From NCBI GenBank assembly GCA_902543375.1, contig CACBYE010000006.1:35762-99761 (forward strand): a stretch of 64,000 bases of DNA, read 5' to 3'. The notes beneath the pieces are model-generated. The model saw only the letters and a program-made list of their open reading frames with translations, was not told the DNA's origin and did no database searches. Positions 25,610-35,980 of this stretch are shown here, piece by piece. This stretch comes from an uncultured Pelagibacteraceae bacterium. GTDB lineage: Bacteria > Pseudomonadota > Alphaproteobacteria > Pelagibacterales > Pelagibacteraceae. Within the stretch, counting starts at the first letter, position 1; every line of letters begins with the position of its first letter. A program made the translations under genes and the position numbers.

Positions 25610-26422
25610 TTATGAAGCTTTTTTTAATTCTTCAGTTTTAATTGGTTTAATTATTTCTTTATCGTCTAAATATTGTTCTCTTATTTTGTCCCAATATAAT
25701 ATTTCAAAACTACCATCATAATTTTCGGCTAATGCGGTACAAGATTCAACCCAGTCTCCACAATTTAAATAATTGACCCCATTAAAGTCTCTATCCTCAG
25801 CATGATGGATGTGGCCACAAATAATTCCATCAAATTTTTTTCTTTTTGCATAATCTGAAAGTGTTTTTTCATATTCACCAATATATTTAACTGCATTTTT
25901 GACTTTATACTTTAAAAATTTTGCAAGAGACCAATATTCTTTTCCTCTCAATCTTCTAAAAAAGTTAATTATTACATTTAATTTTAATAGTAAATTATAG
26001 GCTATTGATCCAAGTTTAGATAACCATTTAGCATGTTTCATAACACCATCCCAAGCATCACCATGAACAACAACATATTTTTTTCCTGCATTTGTTTCAT
26101 GAATAACTCTATTAACCATATGGATGTCACCAAAATGCATTGGAATAAATTTTCTTAACATTTCGTCATGATTACCCATTATGTAGAAAACTTTGGTACC
26201 ATGTCTAGCTTTTCTTAAAATTTTTTGGATTACATCATTATGTTCTTGAGGCCAAAAAAAACTTTTTTGCATTTCCCAGATATCTATAATGTCCCCTACA
26301 AGATAAAGATTTTCGGATCTTGAGTTTTTAAAAAACTCTAAAAGTTTTTTCGCCTGACAACCCTTGGTACCTAAATGAACATCAGAAATAAATATACTTT
26401 TATATTTAAGTAAATTAGGCAT
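25610..26422 (-). CDS. plcP: PlcP-like metallophosphoesterase (phospholipase C)
   Basis: 270 residues. All five motifs of the calcineurin-like dimetal site are present: SDVHLG, VGDIIDIW, GNHDE, VVHGDAWDG and GHIHHAE. The family includes LpxH, but lipid A synthesis in this genome has LpxI (61.5 kb), which does the LpxH reaction, so this enzyme is free for another task. Its coupling to a GT4 gene, its place beside phoR-pst and an upstream Pho box match PlcP, which removes the phosphate headgroup from membrane phospholipids to release diacylglycerol. It probably acts at the inner face of the membrane. Confidence 0.85.
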   Translation of the reverse strand: MPNLLKYKSIFISDVHLGTKGCQAKKLLEFFKNSRSENLYLVGDIIDIWEMQKSFFWPQEHNDVIQKILRKARHGTKVFYIMGNHDEMLRKFIPMHFGDIHMVNRVIHETNAGKKYVVVHGDAWDGVMKHAKWLSKLGSIAYNLLLKLNVIINFFRRLRGKEYWSLAKFLKYKVKNAVKYIGEYEKTLSDYAKRKKFDGIICGHIHHAEDRDFNGVNYLNCGDWVESCTALAENYDGSFEILYWDKIREQYLDDKEIIKPIKTEELKKAS

Positions 26423-26446
26423 TTAAAGACCTATATTTTAATACAA

Positions 26447-26464
26447 CTGTAACACGAATCATGT
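26447..26464 (+). promoter_or_regulatory. Possible Pho box toward the lipid kinase gene
   Basis: CTGTAAC at 26447 followed after 4 bases by the degenerate unit ATCATGT, on the plus strand, 57 bases before the 26521 start. Only the first unit fits well. Confidence 0.4.
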
Positions 26465-26484
26465 ACTTCTTATTTCATTTGAAT

Positions 26485-26502
26485 GTTACAAATTTGTTAA
26501 AA
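26485..26502 (-). promoter_or_regulatory. Pho box upstream of plcP-agt
   Basis: On the minus strand TTTTAAC (26502-26496) and TTGTAAC (26491-26485) are separated by four bases, the same 7+4+7 pattern and nearly the same units as before pstS. It ends 62 bases upstream of the plcP start. Confidence 0.7.
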
Positions 26503-26520
26503 ATTTTTTAAGGATTAATT

Positions 26521-27405
26521 ATGTTATGTTGTTTGATTTATAATTTGAATTCTTCCTCTGGAAGAAAATCTATATTCATAAATAGGATTTTATCTAAGTT
26601 AAAAGAGAATATTTCTGTAGACTACTTTGAAACAAAAACAATAAATCAAGCTAAGAAAATTTTCAAAAATTTTAATCAAAAAAATTATGATCGACTAATA
26701 GTAGCTGGTGGTGATGGTTCAGTTTCTTTTGCAATTAATGAATTAATTAAAAATAATTTTGATTTTAAAGACAATTTTGCCATAGGTTATATTCCTGCTG
26801 GCACTGCAAATTTGCTTCAAGCTGAATTATCAATGAATAAAAAAGTTGATGATATAGTAAATGTGTTGGTTTCTAATAATTATAAATCCTCTAATCTTGT
26901 AAAAATTAACGATAATTATTTCTTTTTAATGGCTGGTATAGGATGGGATGCAAAAATTGTTCATTCAATTAATTCAAAAATTAAAAAGATTCTAGGTAAA
27001 ATTATATTTGGTATCAAAGGTTTTCAATATTTCTTGTTTATGAATAATAAAAAGTTAAATGTCACTTTTGATGGTCAATTTTATCAAGCAGACTGGATAT
27101 TATCTTCAAATACCAAATATTACGCTGGACATCATAAAATAAATAAAACAAATATTTTTGAAGAGAAATTAGTCACCTATATATTTAAAGATTTGACTAG
27201 GATTAGTTTATTATATTCAATTTTTTTAATAATTCTTAATGGTGATTTAAGTAAAAATAAAAATGTTATTACTACTTATGCACAAAACATTACAATTGAT
27301 GGAAATGATTTGATACCTGTTCAAATTGATGGAGATAATTTTGGTTCATATAAAAAAATTCATTTAAATCTATCAAATAAAAAAGTGAATTTTCTTGTAA
27401 AATAA
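26521..27405 (+). CDS. Diacylglycerol kinase-like lipid kinase
   Basis: 294 residues. The DAGK catalytic domain shows the nucleotide loop AGGDGSVSFAINELI and the IPAGTANLLQAEL motif, with the conserved terminal segment VQIDGDNFG. The family (DgkB, YegS, BmrU) phosphorylates diacylglycerol or related lipids. It is divergent from plcP-agt across a 98-base region with Pho-box-like repeats on both strands. Making phosphatidic acid from the diacylglycerol that PlcP releases would return it to phospholipid synthesis, or balance glycolipid formation; which of these is unclear. It meets manC end to end with no gap. Confidence 0.85.
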   Translation: MLCCLIYNLNSSSGRKSIFINRILSKLKENISVDYFETKTINQAKKIFKNFNQKNYDRLIVAGGDGSVSFAINELIKNNFDFKDNFAIGYIPAGTANLLQAELSMNKKVDDIVNVLVSNNYKSSNLVKINDNYFFLMAGIGWDAKIVHSINSKIKKILGKIIFGIKGFQYFLFMNNKKLNVTFDGQFYQADWILSSNTKYYAGHHKINKTNIFEEKLVTYIFKDLTRISLLYSIFLIILNGDLSKNKNVITTYAQNITIDGNDLIPVQIDGDNFGSYKKIHLNLSNKKVNFLVK

Positions 27406-28599
27406 TTATTTTATTCTTCCATAAATATCTTGGTATCTAACTATATCAGTTTCTTTTAAAATTGAGCCTACTTGTGCTTCAATTATTTTTACTGGTTTTT
27501 TATATGGGTTTTCTATTCTATGGATTGCACCTAATGGTATAAAAATAGTTTCATCAGGTTTCATGGTAAAATATTTTTTATCTAACGTAATTTTAGGTTT
27601 ACCTTGGGTTACTACCCAGTGTTCAGCTCTATGATGATGTTTCTGAAGACTTAATATACCTTTAGGTTTTACATATAGTTCTTTTATCAAGAATTCTTTA
27701 CCATTAAATAAATTAACATAACTACCCCAAGGTTTATGGAATACATTTTTCTTTTTATAATAATGTTTCTTATTTCTTCCGTACATTTTACAGATTTCTT
27801 TCCAAGATCCTAAATCAGACCAAGGAATATCCAACTTGATAGCATTTATATCTTTAGTTTTTTCTAATATTGCATAGTCAAAAGACTTAGCTGTTGCTTT
27901 GGTGAATGCTTGTTTGTTTAAATAATACACGTTACTTTTATATTTTGCTTTTATTAAAGCGTTATTGCAGTTTCGATAAATATTTGGCTGGTATTTCTTA
28001 AAATTATTAATTATTGAGTCTTTTCTCAAATAAAACATTCCAGAATTCCAATAACCTTTTTTACTAATTATTTGTTTAGCTTTAGCCACTTTTGGTTTTT
28101 CTACAAATCTAGATACTTTGTTATTTCTGGTTAAAAAATAACCAAATTCACTAGAGGGCATTTTGGGTTTAATCCCAAAGATAAAAATATTGTTTTGAGT
28201 AAGTTTCTTTTGATTTTTTTTGATAGCTTTATTAAATAATGCAACCTTCTCTATCAAATGATCGGCAGCAAAGAACATTAAAGGTTGTTCGTTAGGTATA
28301 TCCTTTATCAATGCCGTACTTAAAATAGCTGGTGCAGTATTTCTTTTAGCTGGTTCTAAAACTATTTTGAATTTTCTTATCTTGTGTTTTTTTAAGTGTT
28401 GTTTTACTTGTCTTAAATATTTTGCATTAGTGCTTATAATTGGTGCATCAAATATAGATGCTTTAACTCTCTCAAGAGTTTTTCCCAATAAAGTCCAATT
28501 ACCAAAATTTATAAACTGTTTAGCTTGATGTTTTTTAGCTTTAGGCCAAAGTCTTGTTCCAGCGCCACCACATAAGATAACTGGGCGAATTTTCATCAA
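27406..28599 (-). CDS. manC: Mannose-1-phosphate guanylyltransferase / mannose-6-phosphate isomerase
   Basis: 397 residues. The nucleotidyltransferase half opens [11 protein letters not shown] and has FVEKP; the C-terminal cupin holds the isomerase motif [17 protein letters not shown]. The bifunctional type II enzyme turns fructose-6-phosphate to mannose-6-phosphate and later mannose-1-phosphate to GDP-mannose for surface polysaccharide or glycolipid. At 397 residues it is about 70 shorter than the usual ~470, with loss mainly in the N-terminal half, yet both active-site motifs remain. No phosphomannomutase is nearby. It overlaps ilvD by 4 bases. Confidence 0.88.
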   Translation of the reverse strand: MMKIRPVILCGGAGTRLWPKAKKHQAKQFINFGNWTLLGKTLERVKASIFDAPIISTNAKYLRQVKQHLKKHKIRKFKIVLEPAKRNTAPAILSTALIKDIPNEQPLMFFAADHLIEKVALFNKAIKKNQKKLTQNNIFIFGIKPKMPSSEFGYFLTRNNKVSRFVEKPKVAKAKQIISKKGYWNSGMFYLRKDSIINNFKKYQPNIYRNCNNALIKAKYKSNVYYLNKQAFTKATAKSFDYAILEKTKDINAIKLDIPWSDLGSWKEICKMYGRNKKHYYKKKNVFHKPWGSYVNLFNGKEFLIKELYVKPKGILSLQKHHHRAEHWVVTQGKPKITLDKKYFTMKPDETIFIPLGAIHRIENPYKKPVKIIEAQVGSILKETDIVRYQDIYGRIK

Positions 28600-30314
28600 A
28601 TTTTTGAGTAATCCTTAACTTCTTTTTTCTTACCTGGATGAGTTGGTGCTCCTAAAAATGCTGGTCCAACAGTTTGTGCATATTTCCAAAGTGTTCCTGA
28701 TCCAAAATCAGATTTTCTAGCCTTCCATTTTCGTCTTCTTGAAGCTAATTGTGCTCTTGTTAATCGAACATTAATTGTTCCCTTCTTGGCATCAATATCA
28801 ATGATATCTCCATTGCGTAATAAAGCTATTGGACCACCTAATGCAGCCTCAGGTCCTACATGACCAACGCAAAAACCTCTAGTTGCTCCAGAAAACCTTC
28901 CATCAGTAATTAAAGCAACTTTCTCTCCTTTACCCTGACCATAAATAGCCCCAGTTGTTGAAAGCATTTCTCTCATACCTGGTCCGCCTACTGGACCCTC
29001 ATATCTAATAATAATTACATCACCGTCTTTGTATTTTTTACTTTGCACTGCTTTCATTGCACTTTCTTCATTATCAAAACATCTTGCTTTACCAGTGAAT
29101 TGTAATTTTTTTAAACCTGCAATTTTAACTATTCCTCCATCAGGTGCTAAGTTTCCTTTTAATCCAACTACACCACCAGTTGGTGATAAAGGATTTTTAT
29201 AAGATCTCATTACTTTTTGTTTTGGATTAAATTTAATTTTCTTTAAATTTTCTTTCATAGTTTTACCTGTAACTGTCATACAGTCACCATGAATAAAACC
29301 ACCTTCATAGAGAGTTTTTAATAACATTGGAACACCACCAGCTAACCACATATCTTTAGCAACATATTTTCCACCTGGTTTTAAATCAGCAAGATATGGA
29401 GTTCTTTTAAATATTTTTGCAACATCCATTAAGTCAAATTTTATTCCAGCTTCATTAGCAATTGCAGGTAAATGTAATCCTGCATTTGTTGATCCCCCTG
29501 TTGCAGCAACTATTGTTGCAGCATTTTCTAAAGCTTTTCTTGTAACAATATCTCTTGGTTTAATTTTTTTAGCTAATAATTCCATTACCATTTTTCCGCT
29601 ATTTTTTGCATACTTATCTCTTTCTTCATAAGGAGCAGGAGTTCCTGCAGAATAAGGTAAAGCTAAACCAATTGCTTCTGAAACACATGCCATTGTGTTT
29701 GCAGTAAATTGACCTCCACATGCACCAGCTGTTGGACACGCAACTAATTCTAATTTTCTTAATTCTTTTGCAGACATTTGACCTGAAGAGTGTTTTCCAA
29801 CTGCTTCAAAAACATCAACAACAGTTACATCTTTACCTTTATATTTTCCCGGAAGGATTGAGCCACCATAAATAAATACACTTGGCACATTTAATCTAAC
29901 CATCGACATCATTAAACCTGGTAAAGATTTATCACAACCTGCGATACCTACTAATGCATCGTAACAGTGACCTCTAACGGTAAGTTCTGCAGAATCTGCA
30001 ATCACTTCTCTAGAAATTAATGAGGATTTCATTCCTTCATGACCCATTGCAATACCATCAGTAACGGTAATTGTGCAAAATTCTCGAGGTGTACCACCTG
30101 AAGCTCTGACGCCCTTTTTGACTGATTGGGCTTGTCTCATTAAAGCAATATTACAAGGAGCAGCCTCATTCCATGTGGATACAACGCCTACAAATGGTTT
30201 TGAAACATCTTTTTCTGTTTCACCCATTGCGTAATAAAAAGATCTATGAGGCGCTCTATCAGCTCCTAAAGATGTATGTCTGCTTGGTAATTTTTTCTTA
30301 TCAAACTTTCGCAT
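28596..30314 (-). CDS. ilvD: Dihydroxy-acid dehydratase
   Basis: 572 residues, standard for IlvD. It dehydrates 2,3-dihydroxy-acids to 2-keto-acids in valine, isoleucine and (through valine) leucine and pantothenate synthesis, using an Fe-S cluster. Cluster ligands sit in GCDKSLPG and the [16 protein letters not shown] block, and the family motif [14 protein letters not shown] is near the C-terminus. It lies between valS and manC with 1- and 4-base overlaps, so valine synthesis and valine charging are encoded side by side. Confidence 0.97.
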   Translation of the reverse strand: MRKFDKKKLPSRHTSLGADRAPHRSFYYAMGETEKDVSKPFVGVVSTWNEAAPCNIALMRQAQSVKKGVRASGGTPREFCTITVTDGIAMGHEGMKSSLISREVIADSAELTVRGHCYDALVGIAGCDKSLPGLMMSMVRLNVPSVFIYGGSILPGKYKGKDVTVVDVFEAVGKHSSGQMSAKELRKLELVACPTAGACGGQFTANTMACVSEAIGLALPYSAGTPAPYEERDKYAKNSGKMVMELLAKKIKPRDIVTRKALENAATIVAATGGSTNAGLHLPAIANEAGIKFDLMDVAKIFKRTPYLADLKPGGKYVAKDMWLAGGVPMLLKTLYEGGFIHGDCMTVTGKTMKENLKKIKFNPKQKVMRSYKNPLSPTGGVVGLKGNLAPDGGIVKIAGLKKLQFTGKARCFDNEESAMKAVQSKKYKDGDVIIIRYEGPVGGPGMREMLSTTGAIYGQGKGEKVALITDGRFSGATRGFCVGHVGPEAALGGPIALLRNGDIIDIDAKKGTINVRLTRAQLASRRRKWKARKSDFGSGTLWKYAQTVGPAFLGAPTHPGKKKEVKDYSKI

Positions 30315-32941
30315 TATAAACTTTCAATGGTTAATGATATTTTTTGGATATCATTTTTTAGATTACTATAGTTAGTTTTCTCTTGTTCAACAATATTTTT
30401 TGGAGCCCTATCGGTGAATCCTTTATTAGATAACCGCTGAGATATTTTGTCCATTTCCTCTTTGTATTTATTCTGTCTTTTAACTAAGTTTTCTTTGATT
30501 AAATTTAAATCCACATTTTCATCAAAATAAATCTTAAATATATCCCCTGAAATAACCAAAGTTGCAGACGGTTTTTTTTGGTCTTTATCATAGAAATTAT
30601 TGATACGACCAAGCTTTTTGAGAATAATCTCATTGTTAGTCATTAATGTTTTATTTTTTTTAGCAATTTTAGTCATTGAAATATCAATAAATGAACCTGG
30701 GCTTACATTTAGTTCATTTTTAAAAGATCTAAGTTCAGAAATAACACTTATGATCTTCTCTACTTCCTTTAAAGATTGATCTTTTTTAGCCTTTCCTGAT
30801 GGCCAATTAGCATACATTAGAAAGTTCTTGTCTGATTTATCAAATTTATTTTTTAACCAGATTTGCTCAGTAACAAATGGAATAAATGGATGAAGAATAA
30901 TAAGTATTTGTTTAAATACGTAGGCGGATACTTCTTTCACCTCTTTTTTAGCTCTTTCATCGTCTGAAAACAGAATAGTTTTTGAAAGCTCGATATACCA
31001 ATCACAATAAGAATGCCAAGCAAACTGATAAGCATTTTTAGCGGCCTCATCAAATCGATAATCTTTGAGATTTTTTTCTATTTTTTCTTTTGTTTGTATA
31101 AGCTCTGAATAAATCCACTTATTGATATTTAGCTTAGTTTTGGGGGCTTTATCTGTTTTATTAAAATCACATTTATTTGTAATTAAAAAATTATTAGCAT
31201 TCCATAATTTATTTAAAAAATTTCTATATCCTTTAACTCTATCTTCTGAAAGCTTTACATCCGTTCCGGGTGATGCCATTGAAAGAAGAGTAAATCTTAA
31301 AGCATCTGCACTATACTTTTCAATTAAATCTAATGGATCAATTACATTTCCTTTTGACTTAGACATTTTTTGACCTTTTTCATCTCTAACTAAGGCATGA
31401 ACATAAATATCTTTAAATGGCTCTTTCTTTAAAAATTCCATTCCAAACATCATCATTCTTGCTACCCAAAAGAAAATAATATCAAAACCAGTTACCAATA
31501 CAGTTGTTGGATAAAATTTTTTAATATAATCCTTTTTATCAGGCCAACCTAATGTTGCAAAAGGCCATAAACCAGACGAAAACCATGTATCTAAAACGTC
31601 AGGATCTCTCGTAATTTTAACATCTTTTTTATAAAATTTTTTAGCTTGTTTTTTTGCATCTGTTTCATTTGTTGCAACAAAGATTTTTTTATCAGGACCA
31701 TACCAAGCTGGTATTTGGTGCCCCCACCAAAGTTGCCTAGATACACACCAAGGTTCTATATTGTTCATCCATTGAAAATAAGTTTTTGACCAATTTTCTG
31801 GAAAGAAATTTGTCTTCTTTGATTTAACTATTTGTTTAGCTTTTACAGATAATTTTTTTGCATTTACAAACCACTGTTCAGTTAGAAAAGGCTCTATGAC
31901 TGAATTTGATCTATCTCCATAAGGTACTTTATTTTTGATGTTTTCTTCTTTAACGAAAAATTCTTTTTCTTTTAACTCATTTAAAATTTTTTTACGCGCT
32001 TCAAATCTATCTAATCCAACATATTCATTTGGAGCATTATTATTTATTTTACCATCTTCAGTAAATACATTTATAATTTCCAGTTTATTTCTTTGACCAA
32101 CATCATAATCATTAAAGTCATGTGCTGGTGTAATTTTTAATGCACCAGTTCCTTGTTCAGGATCTGCATAATTATCTTTTATAATTTTAATCTTTCTACC
32201 TACTATTGGGATAGTGACAGTTTTACCCACATATTTTTTAAACCTCTTATCTTTTGGGTTCACTGCAATAGCCGTGTCCCCAAGCATAGTTTCAGGTCTT
32301 GTTGTGGCTATAGTAATAAATTCAGATGACTTATCTATTGGATACCTAATATAGTAAATCTTAGAGTTCATCTCCCTTTGATCAACCTCTAAATCTGATA
32401 TTGCAGTTTTTAAAACCGTGTCCCAATTAACTAGTTTTTCTGCTTTATAAATTAATTTTTTTTTATGTAATTCAACAAAAACCTTAATTACTGATTTTGA
32501 TAAATTATCATCCATTGTAAAAGCGTTTCTGGACCAATCACATGAACACCCGAGTTTTTTGAGTTGATTGATGATTATGTCTCCATACTGATTTTTCCAT
32601 TCCCAGACTTTCTCAATAAATTTTTCTCTACCTAAATCATTCTTATTTAAATTTTCTTTTTCTAATTTTTTTTCTACAAGTGCTTGCGTTGCAATACCAG
32701 CGTGATCAGTTCCAGGTTGCCACAAAGTCTCATAATTATTCATTCGATAATAACGAACTAAAAGATCCTGGATTGAATTATTTAAAGCATGACCCATATG
32801 TAAACTTCCAGTTACATTTGGTGGTGGAATTACAATTGAATATTTTTTAGAATTTTTCTTTGGTTTAAATAATTTGTTTTTTTCCCAATAAGTATAAATA
32901 TTATCCTCTACTTCAGAATGTATATATTTATCACTATTCAT
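30314..32941 (-). CDS. valS: Valyl-tRNA synthetase
   Basis: 875 residues, class I synthetase. HIGH-type motif [15 protein letters not shown] near residue 40 and [19 protein letters not shown] near 525; the editing domain includes [19 protein letters not shown]-terminal coiled coil (from about 810) is the tRNA-binding arm of bacterial ValRS. It charges tRNA-Val. It leads the valS-ilvD-manC series, and two tRNA genes lie upstream on the other strand. Confidence 0.97.
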   Translation of the reverse strand: MNSDKYIHSEVEDNIYTYWEKNKLFKPKKNSKKYSIVIPPPNVTGSLHMGHALNNSIQDLLVRYYRMNNYETLWQPGTDHAGIATQALVEKKLEKENLNKNDLGREKFIEKVWEWKNQYGDIIINQLKKLGCSCDWSRNAFTMDDNLSKSVIKVFVELHKKKLIYKAEKLVNWDTVLKTAISDLEVDQREMNSKIYYIRYPIDKSSEFITIATTRPETMLGDTAIAVNPKDKRFKKYVGKTVTIPIVGRKIKIIKDNYADPEQGTGALKITPAHDFNDYDVGQRNKLEIINVFTEDGKINNNAPNEYVGLDRFEARKKILNELKEKEFFVKEENIKNKVPYGDRSNSVIEPFLTEQWFVNAKKLSVKAKQIVKSKKTNFFPENWSKTYFQWMNNIEPWCVSRQLWWGHQIPAWYGPDKKIFVATNETDAKKQAKKFYKKDVKITRDPDVLDTWFSSGLWPFATLGWPDKKDYIKKFYPTTVLVTGFDIIFFWVARMMMFGMEFLKKEPFKDIYVHALVRDEKGQKMSKSKGNVIDPLDLIEKYSADALRFTLLSMASPGTDVKLSEDRVKGYRNFLNKLWNANNFLITNKCDFNKTDKAPKTKLNINKWIYSELIQTKEKIEKNLKDYRFDEAAKNAYQFAWHSYCDWYIELSKTILFSDDERAKKEVKEVSAYVFKQILIILHPFIPFVTEQIWLKNKFDKSDKNFLMYANWPSGKAKKDQSLKEVEKIISVISELRSFKNELNVSPGSFIDISMTKIAKKNKTLMTNNEIILKKLGRINNFYDKDQKKPSATLVISGDIFKIYFDENVDLNLIKENLVKRQNKYKEEMDKISQRLSNKGFTDRAPKNIVEQEKTNYSNLKNDIQKISLTIESL

Positions 32942-33061
32942 GGATTAAGTAGTTTATAATTTATTAATCCAAATTAACAATAATCAAATTAGATCGTTAT
33001 TTAATAGACTAATCACAAATATTTAATATAAAACTCTTTGTAGCTATCTACTAAAACATCT

Positions 33062-33135
33062 GGCAACGTGGCGGAATGGTTACGCAGAGGATTGCAAATC
33101 CTTGTATCCCGGTTCGATTCCGGGCGTTGCCTCCA
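33062..33135 (+). tRNA. tRNA-Cys (anticodon GCA)
   Basis: A 74-base cloverleaf with encoded CCA. The acceptor arms GGCAACG (33062-33068) and CGTTGCC (33125-33131) pair fully, with T as discriminator. The anticodon loop TTGCAAA carries GCA. The T-arm has GGTTCGATTC. It reads in the opposite direction from valS. Confidence 0.95.
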
Positions 33136-33184
33136 AAAAAAATCTTGTTTTAGTTTTAAAAGAAAGTAAGTTGAGTTTTTATAT

Positions 33185-33260
33185 TCCTCGGTAGCTCAGT
33201 TGGTAGAGCAGTTGACTGTTAATCAATTGGTCGCAGGTTCGAGTCCTGCCCGAGGAGCCA
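33185..33260 (+). tRNA. tRNA-Asn (anticodon GTT)
   Basis: A 76-base cloverleaf with encoded CCA. TCCTCGG (33185-33191) pairs with CCGAGGA (33250-33256), G discriminator. The anticodon loop CTGTTAA carries GTT and the T-arm has GGTTCGAGTCC. It follows tRNA-Cys by 49 bases and is likely co-transcribed with it. Confidence 0.95.
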
Positions 33261-33267
33261 ATTTTTT

Positions 33268-33633
33268 TTATCCGACCTTTGAAATATTTGAAACCTGTAA
33301 TGATTTAGTAAATTTTATTTTTTGATCAGAGTTTAACTCTGAATATAATTTTACTAAAAAATTATAATTTACATTCATATGTCCTTCTTGTGATTTTTCC
33401 AAATTAATTGCATATTCTGAAAAATCTTCAAAAAAATAATTAATTGGTACTTTTAAATAATTTGAAAGTTGTAATAATCTTATTGAACTTACGCCATTAG
33501 TACCTTTTTCATATTTTTGTATTTGTTGAAATGTTACGTTGATTGCTTTTGCTACTTTTGTTTGAGTTAAACCTAAAGCTAGCCTTCTAAGCTTAAGCTT
33601 ATTGCCTAAATGCTTATTAAAATTATCTTCCAT
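33268..33633 (-). CDS. XRE-family transcriptional regulator
   Basis: 121 residues. A cro/C1-type helix-turn-helix covers about residues 10-65 (LKLRRLALGLTQTKVAKAINVTFQQIQKYE split over helices 2-3), followed by a short helical C-terminal domain of unknown ligand. This type with FQQIQKYEKG and a C-terminal ~50 residues is frequent in alphaproteobacteria. It stands alone, facing the tRNA genes, downstream of the aap operon on the same strand but 163 bases from it. The target is unknown; autoregulation or control of neighbouring genes would be a guess. Confidence 0.88.
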   Translation of the reverse strand: MEDNFNKHLGNKLKLRRLALGLTQTKVAKAINVTFQQIQKYEKGTNGVSSIRLLQLSNYLKVPINYFFEDFSEYAINLEKSQEGHMNVNYNFLVKLYSELNSDQKIKFTKSLQVSNISKVG

Positions 33634-33744
33634 TAAGACCCCTCTTAATTTTATTTAAATAACGATTGAACTAGTTTTTAATCTTCACTGCAACAAAATT
33701 CTTTTTTATTTTTGAATAAAAAACCAGTTATATGAGAAATATGT

Positions 33745-33783
33745 CAAGTAATACTTAGAGCATTATTTAACAATTATTACTTG
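33745..33783. repeat. Inverted repeat downstream of aapP
   Basis: CAAGTAATA (33745-33753) and TATTACTTG (33775-33783) are perfect complements, 21 bases apart, starting 14 bases after the aapP stop. There is no T-run, so a terminator role for the aap operon is only possible. Confidence 0.4.
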
Positions 33784-33796
33784 AATTTATTGGTAT

Positions 33797-34531
33797 CTAT
33801 AGTATCTGGCTCAAGAAAAGCTTAGTCCTATCATTTTTTGGATTAGCAAAAAACTCCTTAGTATCTGCCCTCTCCACTATCATTCCTTCGTCCATGAATA
33901 TCATCTGGTCAGCTACCTCTTTTGCAAAACCCATTTCATGAGTAACAACAATCATTGTCATCCCTTGTTTAGCAAGATTTACCATTACATCTAATACTTC
34001 TTTAATCATTTCAGGGTCTAACGCAGATGTTGGCTCATCAAAAAGCATTATTTTAGGTTCCATACATAAAGCTCTAGCTATTGCTACTCTTTGCTGCTGT
34101 CCTCCAGACAGTTGACCTGGGTATTTTTGAGCTTGATCTAATATTTGTACTCTTTCTAAATGTTTAAGTGCTAATTGCTCAGCTTCTTTCTTTGGCATTT
34201 TTTTTACCCAAATGGGAGCTAATGTGCAATTATCAAGAATTGATAAATGTGGAAATAAATTAAATTGTTGAAATACCATCCCAACCTCTGCTCTAATTTG
34301 TTCTATATTTTTAGTATCCTCAGTTAATTCAGTACCATCAACTATTATTTCACCTTCTTGATGTTCTTCTAATCTATTTATACATCTTATTAACGTAGAC
34401 TTTCCTGAGCCTGACGGGCCACAAACAACTATTTTTTGTTTCGGTTTTACTTCTAAATTAATTCCCTTTAGAACTTGGAAATCCCCAAACCATTTATTCA
34501 TATTGTTTATTTGGATTATGTTATCTGACAT
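33797..34531 (-). CDS. aapP: General L-amino acid ABC transporter, ATP-binding protein
   Basis: 244 residues. Walker [11 protein letters not shown]-loop in [10 protein letters not shown], signature LSGGQQQR, Walker [14 protein letters not shown] and the H-loop in VTHEMGFA define the polar amino acid transporter ATPase group. It energises the AapQM channel. It is the last gene of aapJQMP, 6 bases after aapM. The substrate range (broad L-amino acids, as in Rhizobium Aap) is inferred from the operon, not from this subunit. Confidence 0.95.
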   Translation of the reverse strand: MSDNIIQINNMNKWFGDFQVLKGINLEVKPKQKIVVCGPSGSGKSTLIRCINRLEEHQEGEIIVDGTELTEDTKNIEQIRAEVGMVFQQFNLFPHLSILDNCTLAPIWVKKMPKKEAEQLALKHLERVQILDQAQKYPGQLSGGQQQRVAIARALCMEPKIMLFDEPTSALDPEMIKEVLDVMVNLAKQGMTMIVVTHEMGFAKEVADQMIFMDEGMIVERADTKEFFANPKNDRTKLFLSQIL

Positions 34532-34537
34532 TATACT

Positions 34538-35980
34538 TTATCGATCTGTTTTATATTTTTGTTCTAAATTATAGCTATATTTACTCATTGCATAACAAAT
34601 AATCCAGAAAATTATAGCAGCAAAAACGTAACCTTCCATCGCGAAACCTAGCCATTCTGGATTTGTTTTAGCCAAATTTAACATTCCCACTATTTCTAAA
34701 AGACCAACAACAAAAATTAGTGGTGTATCTTTAACTAAAGCTAAAAATGTATTAGCTATGCCTGGAATTACGAGTTTTAAAGCTTGGGGTAGAATTACAA
34801 ATATATGCATTCTCCAATATCCCATACCTAGAGATTTTGCAGCCTCGTATTGACCTCTCGGAAGAGCTTGTAGGCCACCTCTTATAACTTCAGCAACGTA
34901 TGCTGCTTCAAATAACGAGATAGCTATTATGCATCTTACCAATTTATCAATGAAAAAATCTGCTGGTAAAAACATTGGAAACATTACCGCAGACATAAAC
35001 AATACTGTAATTAATGGTACGCCTCTCCAAAATTCAATGAAACCGATTGATATGTATCTAATTAAAGGAAATCCAGATCTTCTTCCAAGAGCAAAAGCCA
35101 TACCTATTGGGAAACAAAAGATCAAGCAGAAGAAGGAAATTATAAAAGTTAAAGATAATCCACCCCAAGCACCAGTTTCTACCCAGTTTAAGCCATCTAA
35201 TTTTCCGAGTTCAATTAACTCCTCGTAAAAAATAAAATATTTTAATAAAATATAAAGACCAAAAGGAACAATTAAAAAGTAATAAAACTTAAATTTACTT
35301 GGAATAAAAAAACCAATTATTATAGAAAGTATCGCAGCAATTATTCCATATGAAAAATCAAAAAATACTGGGCCTCCTGAAATAAAGAAAAAGATAAACA
35401 AGAAAGCGATAAAAGGATAAATTACAACATAGTATAAGGTTAAATATTTTTTAAACTTATCAGTTGCAAAGTATCCAACTGATCCAAGTAAAGCTAGCGC
35501 AATAAATGATAGATTTATTCTCCATTGTTCTCCGTTAGGATACATCCCGTACATAAATCTTCTCATCCAAACTTTTATATAAGTCCAGCAAGCACCTGTG
35601 CCTGTACAAACATCTTTTGAGTCACCTGCAAAGCTAGCATCAACAAAAAACCAACTTAGTATTGGGGGAATTGATTTTATAATTATAAATATAATTAATA
35701 ATGATAATATGGCATTAAAGTTATTAGTATTTATATGCTTATTAAGTTGATCTAGATGTTTAATGCCGCTTAATTCAATTCTTATAAAATAAAGACCAAC
35801 AAATCCAAGTATCAGTGGTAAAAAATAGCTTAAAAAACCAGGTAAAAAACCCGTTAAGTTCAAACTAAAAAAGGAGTTTAAAAGAACATCTAAAACACTA
35901 ACAAAAAACAGAAAAGAACCCAAATATAAGAAGGTATTAAGGTTAGACTTATCTGGTTTTAAAAAATTAATCTTAGACAT
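34538..35980 (-). CDS. aapM: General L-amino acid ABC transporter, permease AapM
   Basis: 480 residues from the ATG at 35980, which forms TAATG with the aapQ stop and has an AGGAA ribosome site six bases upstream; a start at 36016 would overlap aapQ by 37 bases. An N-terminal part with several membrane segments and a long loop precedes the C-terminal His/Glu/Gln/Arg-type permease domain with IEFWRGVPLITVLF and the coupling loop EAAKSLGMGYWR. This extended form is characteristic of AapM/BztC. It imports amino acids with AapQ and AapP. Confidence 0.94.
   Translation of the reverse strand: MSKINFLKPDKSNLNTFLYLGSFLFFVSVLDVLLNSFFSLNLTGFLPGFLSYFLPLILGFVGLYFIRIELSGIKHLDQLNKHINTNNFNAILSLLIIFIIIKSIPPILSWFFVDASFAGDSKDVCTGTGACWTYIKVWMRRFMYGMYPNGEQWRINLSFIALALLGSVGYFATDKFKKYLTLYYVVIYPFIAFLFIFFFISGGPVFFDFSYGIIAAILSIIIGFFIPSKFKFYYFLIVPFGLYILLKYFIFYEELIELGKLDGLNWVETGAWGGLSLTFIISFFCLIFCFPIGMAFALGRRSGFPLIRYISIGFIEFWRGVPLITVLFMSAVMFPMFLPADFFIDKLVRCIIAISLFEAAYVAEVIRGGLQALPRGQYEAAKSLGMGYWRMHIFVILPQALKLVIPGIANTFLALVKDTPLIFVVGLLEIVGMLNLAKTNPEWLGFAMEGYVFAAIIFWIICYAMSKYSYNLEQKYKTDR

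Noticed and set aside
25610..26422. LpxH (UDP-2,3-diacylglucosamine hydrolase)
   Set aside because: The fold fits, but LpxI is encoded in the lpx cluster and the context is phosphate starvation, so PlcP is the better call.
33745..33783. Intrinsic terminator after aapP
   Set aside because: The inverted repeat has a long spacer and no T-run; kept only as a repeat.
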